A DNA stretch of 64,000 bases from Planctomycetia bacterium (GTDB taxonomy: Bacteria > Planctomycetota > Brocadiia > Brocadiales > Brocadiaceae). Position 1 is the first letter of the stretch; every line of letters begins with the position of its first letter. Of this stretch, positions 27,097-41,298 are shown piece after piece. The notes under the pieces are model-generated. The model had not been told where the DNA came from. It ran no database searches and saw nothing but the letters and a program-made list of their open reading frames with translations. The translations under genes were made by a program, and so were the position numbers. Location of the stretch: positions 1,098,259-1,162,258 of the forward strand of contig JABTVC010000002.1 in NCBI GenBank assembly GCA_015075005.1, in the 5' to 3' direction.

Positions 27097-27175
27097 GCGG
27101 GCGTAGCTCAATGGTAGAAGCCCTAGCCTTCCAAGCTAGTCATGTGGGTTCGATTCCATCGCATCGCTCGCCCGC
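27097..27175 (+). tRNA. tRNA-Gly (anticodon TCC), structure disturbed
   Basis: Acceptor GCGGGCG pairs with CGCCCGC, and the anticodon stem-loop CTAGC-CTTCCAA-GCTAG gives TCC. The D-arm has an extra A, and about seven extra bases separate the T-arm from the acceptor (CCATCGCATCGCT), so the gene as written would not fold normally. No CCA is encoded. Indel errors are likely. Confidence 0.75.
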
Positions 27176-27338
27176 TTTAGCTTGATAGTGTGGGTCTTCA
27201 TTGTTGTTGCAGGGTAGGGACGAAAGCAAGTGCAAAATTTTGCATGAATGCACAATTAATTGTAATAAGGAAATGCAACACTCTGTGTGTGCTCCAATGC
27301 AAAAGTCGTCACCGGGTTAATCGAATTAATTTTTAAAA

Positions 27339-27361
27339 AAATATACAGAAAATGTATATTT
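27339..27361. promoter_or_regulatory. 9-bp inverted repeat before the tRNA-Thr/tuf promoter
   Basis: AAATATACA and TGTATATTT pair around GAAAA, just 4 bp upstream of the TTGACA box. It could be an operator or an AT-rich upstream element; the 300-bp gap (27176-27475) holds no gene. Confidence 0.35.
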
Positions 27362-27365
27362 ATGT

Positions 27366-27395
27366 TTGACATAAAGCGTTTTCGTGTGGTATCAT
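27366..27395 (+). promoter_or_regulatory. Strong sigma-70-like promoter for tRNA-Thr and tuf
   Basis: A perfect TTGACA (27366-27371) and TATCAT (27390-27395) are spaced by 18 bp, about 80 bp before tRNA-Thr(GGT). It is the best promoter match I saw in the window and suits a highly expressed tRNA-tuf transcript. Confidence 0.6.
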
Positions 27396-27475
27396 TCGCC
27401 TTTTCTGCTGATTAGATTTCAGGGTTATATAAGCGAAAAATATTGAATAGGTTATGATTTTGCCCTTTTAATATT

Positions 27476-27550
27476 GCTGCTGTAGCTCAGTGGTGGAGCA
27501 CGTCCTTGGTAAGGACGAGGCCATGGGTTCAAATCCCATCAGCAGCTCCA
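27476..27550 (+). tRNA. tRNA-Thr (anticodon GGT)
   Basis: Acceptor GCTGCTG pairs with CAGCAGC, T discriminator and CCA encoded (27548-27550). The loop in GTCCTTGGTAAGGAC gives anticodon GGT, reading ACC/ACU. It lies 62 bp before tuf, the classic tRNA-Thr-tuf arrangement. Confidence 0.95.
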
Positions 27551-27612
27551 AGAAAAATAAAAAGATTAAACTAAAAACGTTTGGTGGTTGAATAGAAGGG
27601 GAGTTAAGTGCA

Positions 27613-28806
27613 ATGGGTAAAGAGGTATTTAAGCGGACGAAGCCGCATGTGAATGTAGGTACGATAGGGCATGTAGATCACAGGAAGACGACGTTAACAT
27701 CGGTGATCACGCATGTATTACAAAGCAGGGTTGGCCAAGGAGAGGGCGTACGACACGATAGACAAGGCGCCCAGAGGAGCGTGAGCAGGGTATAACGATA
27801 GCGATATCGCATGTGGAGTATGAGACACAGAAGAGGCATTATGCGCATGTAGATTGTCCTGGTCATGCTGACTATGATGAAGAACATGATAACCGGGGCT
27901 GCGCAGATGGACGGGGGCGATATTGGTGGTGAGTGCTCGGATGGTCCGATGCCGCAGACGAGGGGCATATCCTCTTGGCTGAAGCAGGTTGGCGTGCCGG
28001 GGATAGTGGTGTTTATGAACAAGGTGGACATGCTTGAGGATCAGGAGTTGCTGGATTTGGTGGAGCTGGAGGTGCGGGAGTTGTTGAGCAAGTATAATTT
28101 CCCTGGTGATGAGATACCGGTGATAAGGGGCTCTGCGCTCAAGGCTAATAGAATGTGGTTGTGGTGGTGCTTCGTGTGCGGGTGTGGGCCGATATTGAAG
28201 TTGATGGATGCAGTGGATACGTATCTGCCAGATCCTGTGAGGGGAGATAGATAAGCCGTTCTTGATGTCGGTAGAAGATGTGTTTAGTATAAAGGGAAGA
28301 GTACGGCAGCAACGGGGAGGGTGGAGCGAGGCAAGGTAAAGGTTGGAGATGAGGTGGATATCGTAGGTATCAGGCCGGATGTGAAGAAGTCCGTGGTGAC
28401 AGGGGTAGAGATGTTTAATAAGACGCTGGATGAGGTCAGGCTGGTGACAACTTGGGTGTGTTGCTGAGGGGAGTGGAAAGGAGGATTTGGAGGGGACAGG
28501 TATTGGCGAAGCCTGGGAGTATAACACCCCATAAAGTATGAGGCTGAGGCGTATATATTGACGAAGGAGGAGGGTGGGAGGCACACGCCCCTTTTTAACG
28601 GATATAGGCCGCAGTTTTACTTCAGGACTACGGATGTGACAGGGGTGGTAACATTGACAGGTGGTGCTGAGATGGTGATGCCTGGTGATAGATAAAGGTA
28701 AATGTAGAGCTGCTGACGGCGGTGGCAATGGACGAAGGCCTGAGTTCGCAATTCGTGAAGGCGGGAAGACCGTTGGTGCTGGGTAGTTACAAAAATTATT
28801 GAATAA
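27613..28806 (+). CDS. tuf: Elongation factor Tu, copy 1, with several frameshifts
   Basis: The whole EF-Tu reads through in pieces across frames: [21 protein letters not shown] at the start, [61 protein letters not shown] and the tail TKIIE at TAA 28804-28806. Length (1,194 bp) is right for EF-Tu, so the breaks are small indels. The P-loop reads HVDHRKTT, with Arg (AGG 27682-27684) where Gly is invariant. EF-Tu delivers aminoacyl-tRNA to the ribosome and is essential. It is followed by rpmG, tRNA-Trp and secE as in many bacteria. Confidence 0.85.
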
Positions 28807-28823
28807 ATACTTGGGAAAACGTA

Positions 28824-28973
28824 ATGCGTGAATATTTAACGATGGTGTGTAAGGAGTGTTCTAATAGAAATTATAGAACTCCGAAAAAGTCACAACAAAC
28901 AGAAAAATTAGAGATGAGAAAATTCTGCAGGCATTGCCGAAAACACACTGACCACAAAGAATACAAGAAGTAG
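28824..28973 (+). CDS. rpmG: Ribosomal protein L33 (zinc-binding form)
   Basis: A 49-residue protein starting at ATG 28824, 18 bp after tuf. Two Cys pairs, VCKECSNRNY and FCRHCRKH, make the four-Cys zinc knuckle of the C+ form, followed by the HTDHKEYKK tail. It is too short for standard frame lists. The order tuf-rpmG-tRNA-Trp-secE is widely conserved. Confidence 0.93.
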   Translation: MREYLTMVCKECSNRNYRTPKKSQQTEKLEMRKFCRHCRKHTDHKEYKK

Positions 28974-29003
28974 ATTTGGGTTTGGTATTTTGAATTAAAA
29001 TAA

Positions 29004-29080
29004 AGGTCTGTAGCTCTAATTGGTAGAGCACCGGACTCCAAATCCGGCTGCTGGGGGTTCGAGTCCCTCCAGACCTGCCA
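29004..29080 (+). tRNA. tRNA-Trp (anticodon CCA)
   Basis: Acceptor AGGTCTG pairs with CAGACCT, G discriminator and encoded CCA (29078-29080). The loop in CGGACTCCAAATCCG gives CCA, reading UGG. It ends 2 bp before the first possible secE start. Confidence 0.95.
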
Positions 29081-29099
29081 TATGATAGAGAGGTTTTTA

Positions 29100-29561
29100 A
29101 TGTCGTTTTTTGGTGTTTATAGAAAAGGTTTTGGTTTATATAGCAGGATTGCTGTTGGCGTAGCGCTAGGTTTCCTGGCGTTATTTGCGGCTGTTTCACT
29201 ATATAATGCATTGATAGAATTGCCGGATATTGTACGGGATGTGAAGGTACCGTTAGTTGGTATCGGCTTGACGTGGGGTTTGTTGAGTTCTTTTGCTTTA
29301 TTTGTATTTTTGGGATTTATCGTGTGTGTTTTTGTTGCTGGCTTGGAGACAGGGGTTAAGCCATTAGATAATATGGGTAGAAAGACGGTCGAGTTTTTGA
29401 TCGATACCCAGGGAGAGTTGCAAAAGGTTTTGTGGCCAACGAGATATGAGTTGGTTGGTTCAACGGCGGTTGTGATCGTATCGGTTGTTATAATTGGGAT
29501 CTTTGTATTGGGTGTTGATTGGTTTGTGTCGCTTATTATGGGGTATATTGGCGTGCTTTAG
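29100..29561 (+). CDS. secE: Preprotein translocase subunit SecE, extended N-terminus
   Basis: ATG 29100 has GAGAGG at proper spacing; ATG 29082 is an in-frame alternative that abuts tRNA-Trp. The protein of 153 residues has two extra membrane helices (VALGFLALFAAVSLYNAL and GLLSSFALFVFLGFIVCVFVAGL) before the canonical SecE part, EFLIDTQGELQKVLWPTRYELVGSTAVVIV, with the KVxWPTR signature. Long SecE forms occur in planctomycetes. It stabilises SecY in the inner-membrane translocon. Confidence 0.9.
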   Translation: MSFFGVYRKGFGLYSRIAVGVALGFLALFAAVSLYNALIELPDIVRDVKVPLVGIGLTWGLLSSFALFVFLGFIVCVFVAGLETGVKPLDNMGRKTVEFLIDTQGELQKVLWPTRYELVGSTAVVIVSVVIIGIFVLGVDWFVSLIMGYIGVL

Positions 29562-29745
29562 CTTTTATGTGATTGGTTTGGATGAAAACAAAGGCGCTGT
29601 GTTAGCGTTTTATTGTTGAATTAGAGAGTATCCTCGTAATTTCAACCCTTTTAATTTCTTCCTTGTAACCGGTGGGGCATGTTAATTTTCAATACATAGC
29701 AATTTTAAAGTATATTATTGGGATTTTTTTAGTGGGTTTTGCTAA

Positions 29746-30294
29746 ATGCCTAAACAATGGTTTGTTTTGCGTGTTCAAAGCAATAAGGAAGATAAGATAC
29801 GGGATAGTTTGATAGAGCTTGTAAAGACGCGGGGTTTAGAGGAAAAGATTTCAAGGGTTTTAGTGCCTAGTGAAAAAGTTTCAGAAATCAAGGGTGGCAA
29901 GAAAAAAATAACTGAAAGAAAAATATATCCAGGTTACATTATGGCTGAAGTTGAGGTCGACGACCATGGTCAAATACCGAAAGAGGTTTGGTTTTTGGTT
30001 CGGGAAACTCCAGGTGCAGGCGATTTTATCGGTGGACAAAGCAAGCCAGTGCCAATGGCAAGCTATGAAGTGGAAAAGTTGCTGGCAGACGTAGAGCACA
30101 AAGAAGAGAAACCTCGCGCGAAGATTGAGTTTCGTGAAGGTGAGAAGGTGAGGGTGAAAGAAGGGCCATTTGAGAATTATGATGGAGTCGTCGAGGAGGT
30201 GTTGGCAGCGAGTGGTCGTTTAAAAGTGATGCTTACAATATTTGGCAGGGCGACACCTGTTGAATTGGAATATTGGCAGGTTGAGGCAATTTGA
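29746..30294 (+). CDS. nusG: Transcription termination/antitermination factor NusG
   Basis: A 182-residue protein. The NGN domain starts QWFVLRVQSNKEDKIRD and includes RKIYPGYIMAEVEVDD and FVRETPGAGDF-like WFLVRETPGAGDFIGG. The KOW domain is near 130-160 (FREGEKVRVKEGPFENYDG). It binds RNA polymerase and links it to Rho or to the ribosome. It sits between secE and rplK as usual. Confidence 0.95.
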   Translation: MPKQWFVLRVQSNKEDKIRDSLIELVKTRGLEEKISRVLVPSEKVSEIKGGKKKITERKIYPGYIMAEVEVDDHGQIPKEVWFLVRETPGAGDFIGGQSKPVPMASYEVEKLLADVEHKEEKPRAKIEFREGEKVRVKEGPFENYDGVVEEVLAASGRLKVMLTIFGRATPVELEYWQVEAI

Positions 30295-30309
30295 TAGCGG
30301 GGGTGTAAA

Positions 30310-30735
30310 ATGGCGAAAGAGATTTTAAAAAAGATTAAATTACAGTGCCTTGGAGGACAGGCAACGCCAGCGCCACCAGTGGGGCCGGCTCTTGGCCAGC
30401 ATGGAGTGAATATCGGACAATTTGTTAAGCAATTTAATGATAAAACAAAAGAGTTATTGGGTGTTTTAACGCCCGTGGAGATTACCGTATTTAAAGATAA
30501 GACGTTTACTTTTATTTTAAAATCTCCTCCTGCGTCTGTGTTGTTAAAACAGTTGGCCGGAATCGCTAAGGGTTCTTCTGAGCCAAACAAGCAGAAAGTT
30601 GGGCAGGTAAATACGCAGCAATTGAGAGAGATTGCCGAAAAAAAACTTGCTGATTTAAATGCCGATAGCCTGGAAGCGGCTATTAAGATAATAGAGGGGA
30701 CCGCACGCAATATGGGAATTAAAGTCACAGATTAA
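30310..30735 (+). CDS. rplK: Ribosomal protein L11
   Basis: A 141-residue protein with the standard [26 protein letters not shown] start, the [17 protein letters not shown] linker region and RNMGIKV end. It forms part of the GTPase-associated stalk base on 23S rRNA. Start ATG 30310 lies 15 bp after nusG. Confidence 0.97.
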   Translation: MAKEILKKIKLQCLGGQATPAPPVGPALGQHGVNIGQFVKQFNDKTKELLGVLTPVEITVFKDKTFTFILKSPPASVLLKQLAGIAKGSSEPNKQKVGQVNTQQLREIAEKKLADLNADSLEAAIKIIEGTARNMGIKVTD

Positions 30736-30783
30736 GTTCTCTTTGAATAATATGTCATTGGTGTTTGAAAGGAAAGTATTCCG

Positions 30784-31464
30784 ATGTTAAAAAGAAGTAA
30801 AAGATATTTAGAATCAAGGAGTGGTGTTGATTCCGATAAAAAATACGGTTTGCCAGAAGCAGTTAAAATACTTAAATCTTTTAAGCATGCAAAATTTGAC
30901 GAGAGTGTTGAAGTTGCGATGAAGTTGGGTATTGACCCAAAACAGTCGGATCAGCTTATTAGAGGATCTATATCCTTACCTAAGGGCATTGGTAAAAGCC
31001 TCAAAGTAATTGTTTTCGCTACTGGTGATAAGGCGGCAATAGCCAAAAAATCAGGTGCAGATGAAGTAGGTGCTGAGGATTTGGTAAAAAAGGTAGAGGG
31101 TGGCTGGACTGACTTTGATGTTGCAATTGCATCTTCAGAAATGATGAAATTGGTTGGCAAATTAGGTAGGGTGTTAGGACCTCAGGGTAAGATGCCTTCT
31201 CCTAAATCAGGTACGGTAACGGATGATATTGAAACTGCAGTAAAAGAGTTTAAGGCGGGTAAGCTTGAATATAGAACTGATGCCGGTGGAAATGTGCATG
31301 GTATCGTTGGGAAGGTCTCCTTTTTAGATAAAGATTTAGAGGATAACATTAGTGCCTTTGTCAAGCATATTACCAGCTCTCGTCCTGCCTCTGCAAAAGG
31401 GGTGTTTGTTGAAAAAGTATCGGTATCTACAACGATGGGTCCTGGGATAATGGTGCAAGTTTAA
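30784..31464 (+). CDS. rplA: Ribosomal protein L1
   Basis: A 226-residue protein with KFDESVEVAMKLGIDPKQSDQ, the conserved GRVLGPQGKMPSPKSGTVT loop and GNVHGIVGKVSF. It binds the 23S rRNA stalk and, in many bacteria, represses its own operon. Complete. Confidence 0.97.
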   Translation: MLKRSKRYLESRSGVDSDKKYGLPEAVKILKSFKHAKFDESVEVAMKLGIDPKQSDQLIRGSISLPKGIGKSLKVIVFATGDKAAIAKKSGADEVGAEDLVKKVEGGWTDFDVAIASSEMMKLVGKLGRVLGPQGKMPSPKSGTVTDDIETAVKEFKAGKLEYRTDAGGNVHGIVGKVSFLDKDLEDNISAFVKHITSSRPASAKGVFVEKVSVSTTMGPGIMVQV

Positions 31465-31497
31465 GATGTGAAAAAATGCGAAGGGAATTAAAAAAGC

Positions 31498-32025
31498 ATG
31501 GCAAATGAATTAAAAGAGATTGTCGTAAAAGAATTGATTTCAAGCTATCGTAAAACAGATAATTTTATGGTAGTTGGTTATCAGGGTATAAAGGCATTGG
31601 AATTCGATCAGATCAGAAAAGATTTGCGAAAAAAGAAGATTTGTTTTGATATAGTCAAGAATTCACTTGCGACAATTGCATTTACGGAAATCGGGGTTAC
31701 CGGTCTTGTGCCATTTCTTAAAGGGCCTTCGGGTATAACATCCGGGGGTGGTGATCCGGTAATCATGGCAAAAGAAATAATGGAATGGTCGAAGAAAATA
31801 TCTTCTTTAAGTGTACGCGGAGGATTTGTTGATGGGGCTGTGGTTTCTGCTGAAGATATAAATGTGCTGGCTAAACTTCCGCCGATGCCGGTGCTTCGTG
31901 TTCGGATAATTACGGTTATTAATGCGCCCATTGTAGGGGTTGTTAGTGCTTTTAACGCTGTGTTGCGTAACCTGGTAACTGTGTTCCAGGCTGTTAAAGA
32001 TAAGAAAGAAAAGGATAGTGTATAG
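31498..32025 (+). CDS. rplJ: Ribosomal protein L10
   Basis: A 175-residue protein with the FMVVGYQGIKALEFDQIRKDLR N-terminus, FLKGPSGITSGGGDPVIMAKEI and the C-terminal helix that binds L7/L12 dimers. It precedes rplL by 36 bp as usual. Confidence 0.94.
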   Translation: MANELKEIVVKELISSYRKTDNFMVVGYQGIKALEFDQIRKDLRKKKICFDIVKNSLATIAFTEIGVTGLVPFLKGPSGITSGGGDPVIMAKEIMEWSKKISSLSVRGGFVDGAVVSAEDINVLAKLPPMPVLRVRIITVINAPIVGVVSAFNAVLRNLVTVFQAVKDKKEKDSV

Positions 32026-32061
32026 TTTTTTGCGGAATTCCTAAAAGTAGGAGGAGAAATA

Positions 32062-32478
32062 ATGACTCAGATTAGTGAAGAAAAAGCGGTTGAACCTTCT
32101 GGTAAAATTGTACAGGTGCTGGATTTGGTTGCGGGTATGTCTTTGCTGGAGGCATCGCAGCTTGTTAAGGCCTTTGAACAGAAATTTGGTGTTTCTGCAG
32201 CCGCAGTAGCAACAATGCCAGCAGGTGTATCTGTTGCAACGGAGGGTAAAGCTGCGGCTGAAGAGAAAACTGCTTTTGATGTGATCCTGAAGGACGGGGG
32301 TGCGAATAAGATCCAGGTAATTAAAGCCGTTCGTGCCGAAACAAATTTGGGTCTAAAAGAGGCTAAAGACCTTGTAGAGGCCGCTCCAAAAACCGTTAAG
32401 GAGGGAGTTACAAAAGAAGATGCAGAGAAGATTAAAAAGTCACTTGAGGCTGCTGGTGCAAAGGTTGAAATTAAATAA
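32062..32478 (+). CDS. rplL: Ribosomal protein L7/L12
   Basis: A 138-residue protein behind GGAGGAG. It has an N-terminal dimerisation region ([25 protein letters not shown]), an Ala-rich hinge and the globular domain [24 protein letters not shown]...[15 protein letters not shown]. The N-terminal lead ([15 protein letters not shown]) is about ten residues longer than in E. coli. It recruits translational GTPases. Confidence 0.97.
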   Translation: MTQISEEKAVEPSGKIVQVLDLVAGMSLLEASQLVKAFEQKFGVSAAAVATMPAGVSVATEGKAAAEEKTAFDVILKDGGANKIQVIKAVRAETNLGLKEAKDLVEAAPKTVKEGVTKEDAEKIKKSLEAAGAKVEIK

Positions 32479-32514
32479 TTATTAGTTTCTTGAACTTGAA
32501 AATACAGGAATATT

Positions 32515-35500
32515 ATGGAAATCCGCAATTATGGTAAGGTTGATGAGGTTATAGAGATTCGGAATCTCGTACAGATTCAGACGAAGGCTTACCATGATTT
32601 TCTACAAGTGGACATGCCTGCTTCTAAAAGGAAGAATCTGGGAATTGAAGCAATTTTGAGGGAAATATTTCCAATTAGCAACTATGATGGGACTATGTCC
32701 TTGGACTACATTAAATACGACCTTGGAAAGCCAAGATATAGCGAGGATGAGTGCAGACAGTTGCGTTTGACGTATGGTTGCCCGTTTAGGATTTGGTTGC
32801 GATTAAATAAAGCAGAGCCAATCGAGGAAGAGGTGTACCTTGGTGAAATACCGGTCATGATCGGCGGTGGTGACTTTATTATAAATGGAACTGAACGTGT
32901 AATTGTGACACAGTTGCATCGATCACCTGGTATTGATTTTATCGAAGAGTTTCATACTGAGAAAAGATTACATTCATGCAGAATTATTCCTGAGAGGGGA
33001 AGCTGGATTGAGATTGAGGTGGGGAAAAAGGACATCCTTACGGTAAAAATTGATCAGAGCGGAAAACTCCGTCTACGTGTTTTCTAAGGGCATTATCTGA
33101 AGAGTATACAAATGATGAAGATATTATAAGGCTTTTTTACGAAACTGAAACGGTAAAGATTCCTGATTTTGCCTCTGCATCAAAATTGAGAGGCAGATAC
33201 ACCGTAGAAAAAATTGTAAATTCGCAAACCGGTGAAATTGTTTTGGAATCTGGCCGTCAATTGTCGGACACTACGATTAAAGCAATAGCTGATTTGGAAA
33301 TAAAAAAGATTGAATTAATTAAAAAGATGGAAGACCCTTTGATCTTGAATTCTTTGGAATCGGATTTTACAAAATCACATGAAGACGCCCTGTTAAAAAT
33401 TTATGCCAGATTCCGGCCTGGTAACCCGCAGCAGGTAGAAAAAGCCCGACAGCTATTTTACGACAAATTTTTTGATGTCAAGAGGTATAGATTGGGCTCT
33501 GTCGGGAGATTCAGGTTAAATAGAAAGTTGGGGCATAATATTAACGTTGCCGAAATGACGTTGCAAAAAGAAGATTTCGTTGAAGCTATTCGGTATATAA
33601 TGAAATTAAGAAAAGGTGAGCCTGGCGTATCCATTGATGATATAGATAATTTAGGTAATAGACGGCTTCGAACAATTGATGAGCTGGCAGGAGAAGAGCT
33701 GCGCAAGGGCTTCTTGAAACTAAGGAGAACTGTGCAAGAGAGATTAAGTGTAAAAGATACAGAGCAATTAACGCCACGCTCTCTTGTTAATTCAAAGGCT
33801 ATTTTTTCTGCAATTGACTATTTCTTCAGCAGAAGTGAGTTATCACAGGTATTAGATCAAACAAATCCTTTGGCACAATTAACTCACGAAAGACGGTTGA
33901 GTGCATTAGGACCTGGAGGGTTAAACAGAAAAAGAGCGGGATTTGAGGTACGAGACGTACATGTGTCTCACTATGGCAGGGTTTGTCCGATTGAGACTCC
34001 CGAAGGTACAAATATTGGATTAATTGCATCATTGAGTATTTATGCGTCGACAGATGAGTATGGTTTTTTGATTACCCCATATCGTATAATCGATAAAGGA
34101 AAGATTACTGAAAAGATAGCATATCTTCGTGCTGATGAAGAGGAGAATAAATTAATAGCTCCGGCAGACGTACTAATCAGGGGTGCTGAGAAAACAGCGA
34201 AAGAACTGGTGCTCTGTCGATATAATGGCGACTTTCATCAGGTGAATTTCAAAGATGTTAATTATATGGATGTTTCCCCAAGGCAATTGGTAGGGGTATC
34301 AGCTAGTCTAATACCGTTCCTTGAGCATAGCGATGCGAATAGGGCGCTCATGGGTTCTAACATGCAAAGGCAGGCGGTTCCTTTGTTAAAAACAGAACCT
34401 CCGATAATTGGGACGGGCATGGAGAGATTTGTTGCTCAAAATTCGAGTATGACAGTTCAGGCTATAAATGCAGGGACTGTGACAAAAGTTACGGCAGAAG
34501 AGATTGTCGTCGACGATAAAGACAGCTATAAGTTAAGAAAATTCATTGGGCTAAATGAAGGTACCTGTTTGAATCAGAAGCCTATAGTTGTTGAGGGGCA
34601 AAAGGTGAAAAAGTGCGAGGTCATCGCTGATGGTGCTGCAACTTGTAACGGGGAATTAAGCCTCGGTAAAAATGTGGTAGTCGCCTTTATGACATGGGAT
34701 GGATACAATTTTGAGGATGCTATCGTGATTAGTGAGGCCTTGCTTAAAGACGATCGTTTTACCTCCATACACAGAGATGAGTTTGAGGTGGAAATCAGAG
34801 AGACGAAATTGGGACGGGAGGAGTTTACTCGTGATATCCCAAATGTTTCCGAAAAAGCGTTAAGTAATCTTGACGAAACTGGTGTAATAAGAATTGGAAC
34901 AAAAGTAAAACCTGGGGATATATTAGTTGGTAAAATAGCTCCAAAAAGCAGGAGCGAGTTGTCTCCGGAAGAAAAGTTACTGCATGCCATTTTTGGCAGA
35001 GCCGGTGAGGATGTTAAGAATGAATCGCTCGAGATCCCGTCTGGCATGGAGGGAATTGTTATAAATACACAGGTGTTTTCCAGGAAATCATATTTATCCG
35101 ATGACAAGAGGCAAAAAATCCTGCAGGAGATAAGTGAATTAGAGACAAAATATGATGAAAGTATTTCAAAGGAATTTGTGAAAATGCTGAAGGTGATCGA
35201 CGAAGAAATTAAGGAGCCTTTGGTAGATATACAAACTGGGCAGATATATGCTATCGACCGTGGAGTGTCGGCGAAGTCCGTACTCACGCTGGAAGAGCGT
35301 TTTGACATTGAAAACATAGGATTCGGAAATAAGAAAAAGAAGGAAAAGGCAATTGAAGTTAGTAAAGGCTATTTCGAGAAAATAGAATTCCTGAAAGATG
35401 AAAGGGACAGAAAGATAAATAATCTTAAGCGAGGGGATGAGTTACCTACGGGGGTATTGGAGCTTGCTAAGATATCAATTGCGACGAAAAGGAAACTATC

Positions 35501-36209
35501 GGTAGGCGACAAGATGGCTGGCAGGCATGGTAATAAAGGTGTAATTTCCAAGATCCTTCCGGAAGAGGATATGCCTTTTTTGGCCGACGGTACAAGGGTT
35601 GAAATGCTACTGAATCCTTTAGGTGTACCTTCGAGAATGAATGTGGGACAGATTTTGGAAACGCATTTAGGATTGGCAGCGAAAGCATTGGGATTCCGTG
35701 CGATTACGCCAATCTTTGAAGGTGCAAGTGAAGAAGAAATCAGAGAGGCGCTGAAAGAAGCGGGTTTGCCAGAAGATGGTAAATCTGTCTTATACGATGG
35801 ACGTACCGGCGAGATGTTAGACCAGAAGGTTACTGTGGGATATATGTACATGCTAAAACTTCATCATTTGGTAGATGAAAAAGTACACGCAAGGGCAACA
35901 GGCCCATACTCTTTAATTACTCAACAACCTTTGGGTGGAAAGGCAAGATTTGGCGGACAGAGGTTTGGAGAAATGGAAGTGTGGGCACTTGAAGCGTATG
36001 GTGCAGCTTATAATTTGCAGGAACTGCTAACGGTAAAGAGTGATGATGTTGAGGGTAGAACTAAGATTTACGAATCGATGGTGAAAGGTGAAAATACGCT
36101 CGAGGCTGGCACGCCAGCTTCGTTCGAGGTACTTGCAAATGAAATTGCGGGATTGGGTTTGAGTTTGAAATTGGAAAAGAAAAAGATGGAAGTGTTGAAA
36201 GAGGCTTAG
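32515..36209 (+). CDS. rpoB: RNA polymerase beta subunit, one frameshift
   Basis: The N-terminal 190 residues ([36 protein letters not shown]) end at a spurious stop near 33085. The next base shift restores [19 protein letters not shown] and the remaining 1,000 residues. The latter include [37 protein letters not shown], the [10 protein letters not shown] block, [17 protein letters not shown] and the C-terminal [23 protein letters not shown]. One indel in an essential gene indicates sequence error. It follows rplL by 36 bp. Confidence 0.95.
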
Positions 36210-36278
36210 CACGATTTTCATAATATTCAGGTAACGATTCTCAATTTCTAAAAGGTTTTTTAAAAAAAGGTTTTTGCG

Positions 36279-40373
<4,095 letters not shown>

Positions 40374-40390
40374 TGATAGGAGGGATAGAA

Positions 40391-40758
40391 ATGCCAACGA
40401 TAAATCAATTAATTAAAAGAGGCAGAGAGAAAGCTGTAAATAAAAGCAAAAGTCGCGACTTGGAAAAATGTTCCCATAAGAAAGGGGTTTGCCTTCAGGT
40501 GATGACGCGAACGCCAAAAAAACCTAATTCTGCACTCAGAAAGGTAGCTAGGATTCGGTTATCTAACGGGAGGGAAGTAACTGCTTATATCCCTGGTGAA
40601 GGTCATAATTTACAGGAGCATTCTATTGTATTGGTGAGGGGAGGCGTGTACGAGACCTCCCTGGAATTAAATATCATATCGTCCGCGGAACGTTAGATTG
40701 TGCAGGTGTCGATGGCAGAAGGCGTTCTCGCTCAAAATACGGGGCAAAAGACACCTAA
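40391..40758 (+). CDS. rpsL: Ribosomal protein S12, C-terminal frameshift
   Basis: ATG 40391 behind GGAGGGATAG starts [14 protein letters not shown]. The decoding-site block [43 protein letters not shown] is intact. After GG, a shift is needed to read [27 protein letters not shown]. It is essential to decoding accuracy; streptomycin-site Lys (KPN) is the usual residue. Confidence 0.9.
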
Positions 40759-40787
40759 GTAGGTTTTAACGAAGGAGAATGTGGTTT

Positions 40788-41274
40788 ATGGCGCTTGCAT
40801 ATAGGAGCACAGAAGTATATCTGCAACCAGATGTAAAGTATAATAGTAAAATGGTCTCGAAATTTATCAATAGCCTTATGCGAAAAGGGAAAAAAAGTAC
40901 CGCCGAAAAGGTATTTTACGACGCGATGGGGATGATTGAAAAAAAAAAGATAACTGATGCTGAACCTTTGGAAATATTTGAAACCGCGGTAAATAATGTC
41001 AAGCCGCTGGTAGAGGTTCGGTCAAAGCGTGTTGGGGGTGCTACATATCAGTGCCCGTGGAGGTCCCGAAGAAGCGGCAGTCAGCATTGGCCCTTCGGTG
41101 GATAATAAAATGCAGCGAAAGGTAAAAAGGGACGTCCTATGTTTCAAAGGCTCGCAGATGAACTGGTGGACGCGTACAAAAAACAAGGAATTTGCAATAA
41201 CACAACGGGAAAATACTCACAAGATGGCTGAAGCCAATAAGGCATTTACTCATTTTGCATGGTCAAAATTTTAG
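40788..41274 (+). CDS. rpsG: Ribosomal protein S7, frameshifted
   Basis: Starts at ATG 40788 behind GAAGGAGAATG (ATG 40779 also possible). The core [42 protein letters not shown] and [20 protein letters not shown] is intact, then the frame shifts at least twice near 41035-41170. The C-terminus [13 protein letters not shown] is recovered in another frame. It nucleates assembly of the 30S head. Confidence 0.88.
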
Positions 41275-41298
41275 TATTTAGCACAGGAAGTTTAATTT

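Noticed and set aside
27718..28728. 336-codon minus-strand open frame opposite tuf
   Set aside because: It is antisense to EF-Tu; the long frame arises from tuf codon usage. Its His/Pro/Leu-rich translation has no family pattern.
34574..35317. 247-codon minus-strand frame inside rpoB
   Set aside because: Ser-rich shadow of rpoB with no start signal or family features.
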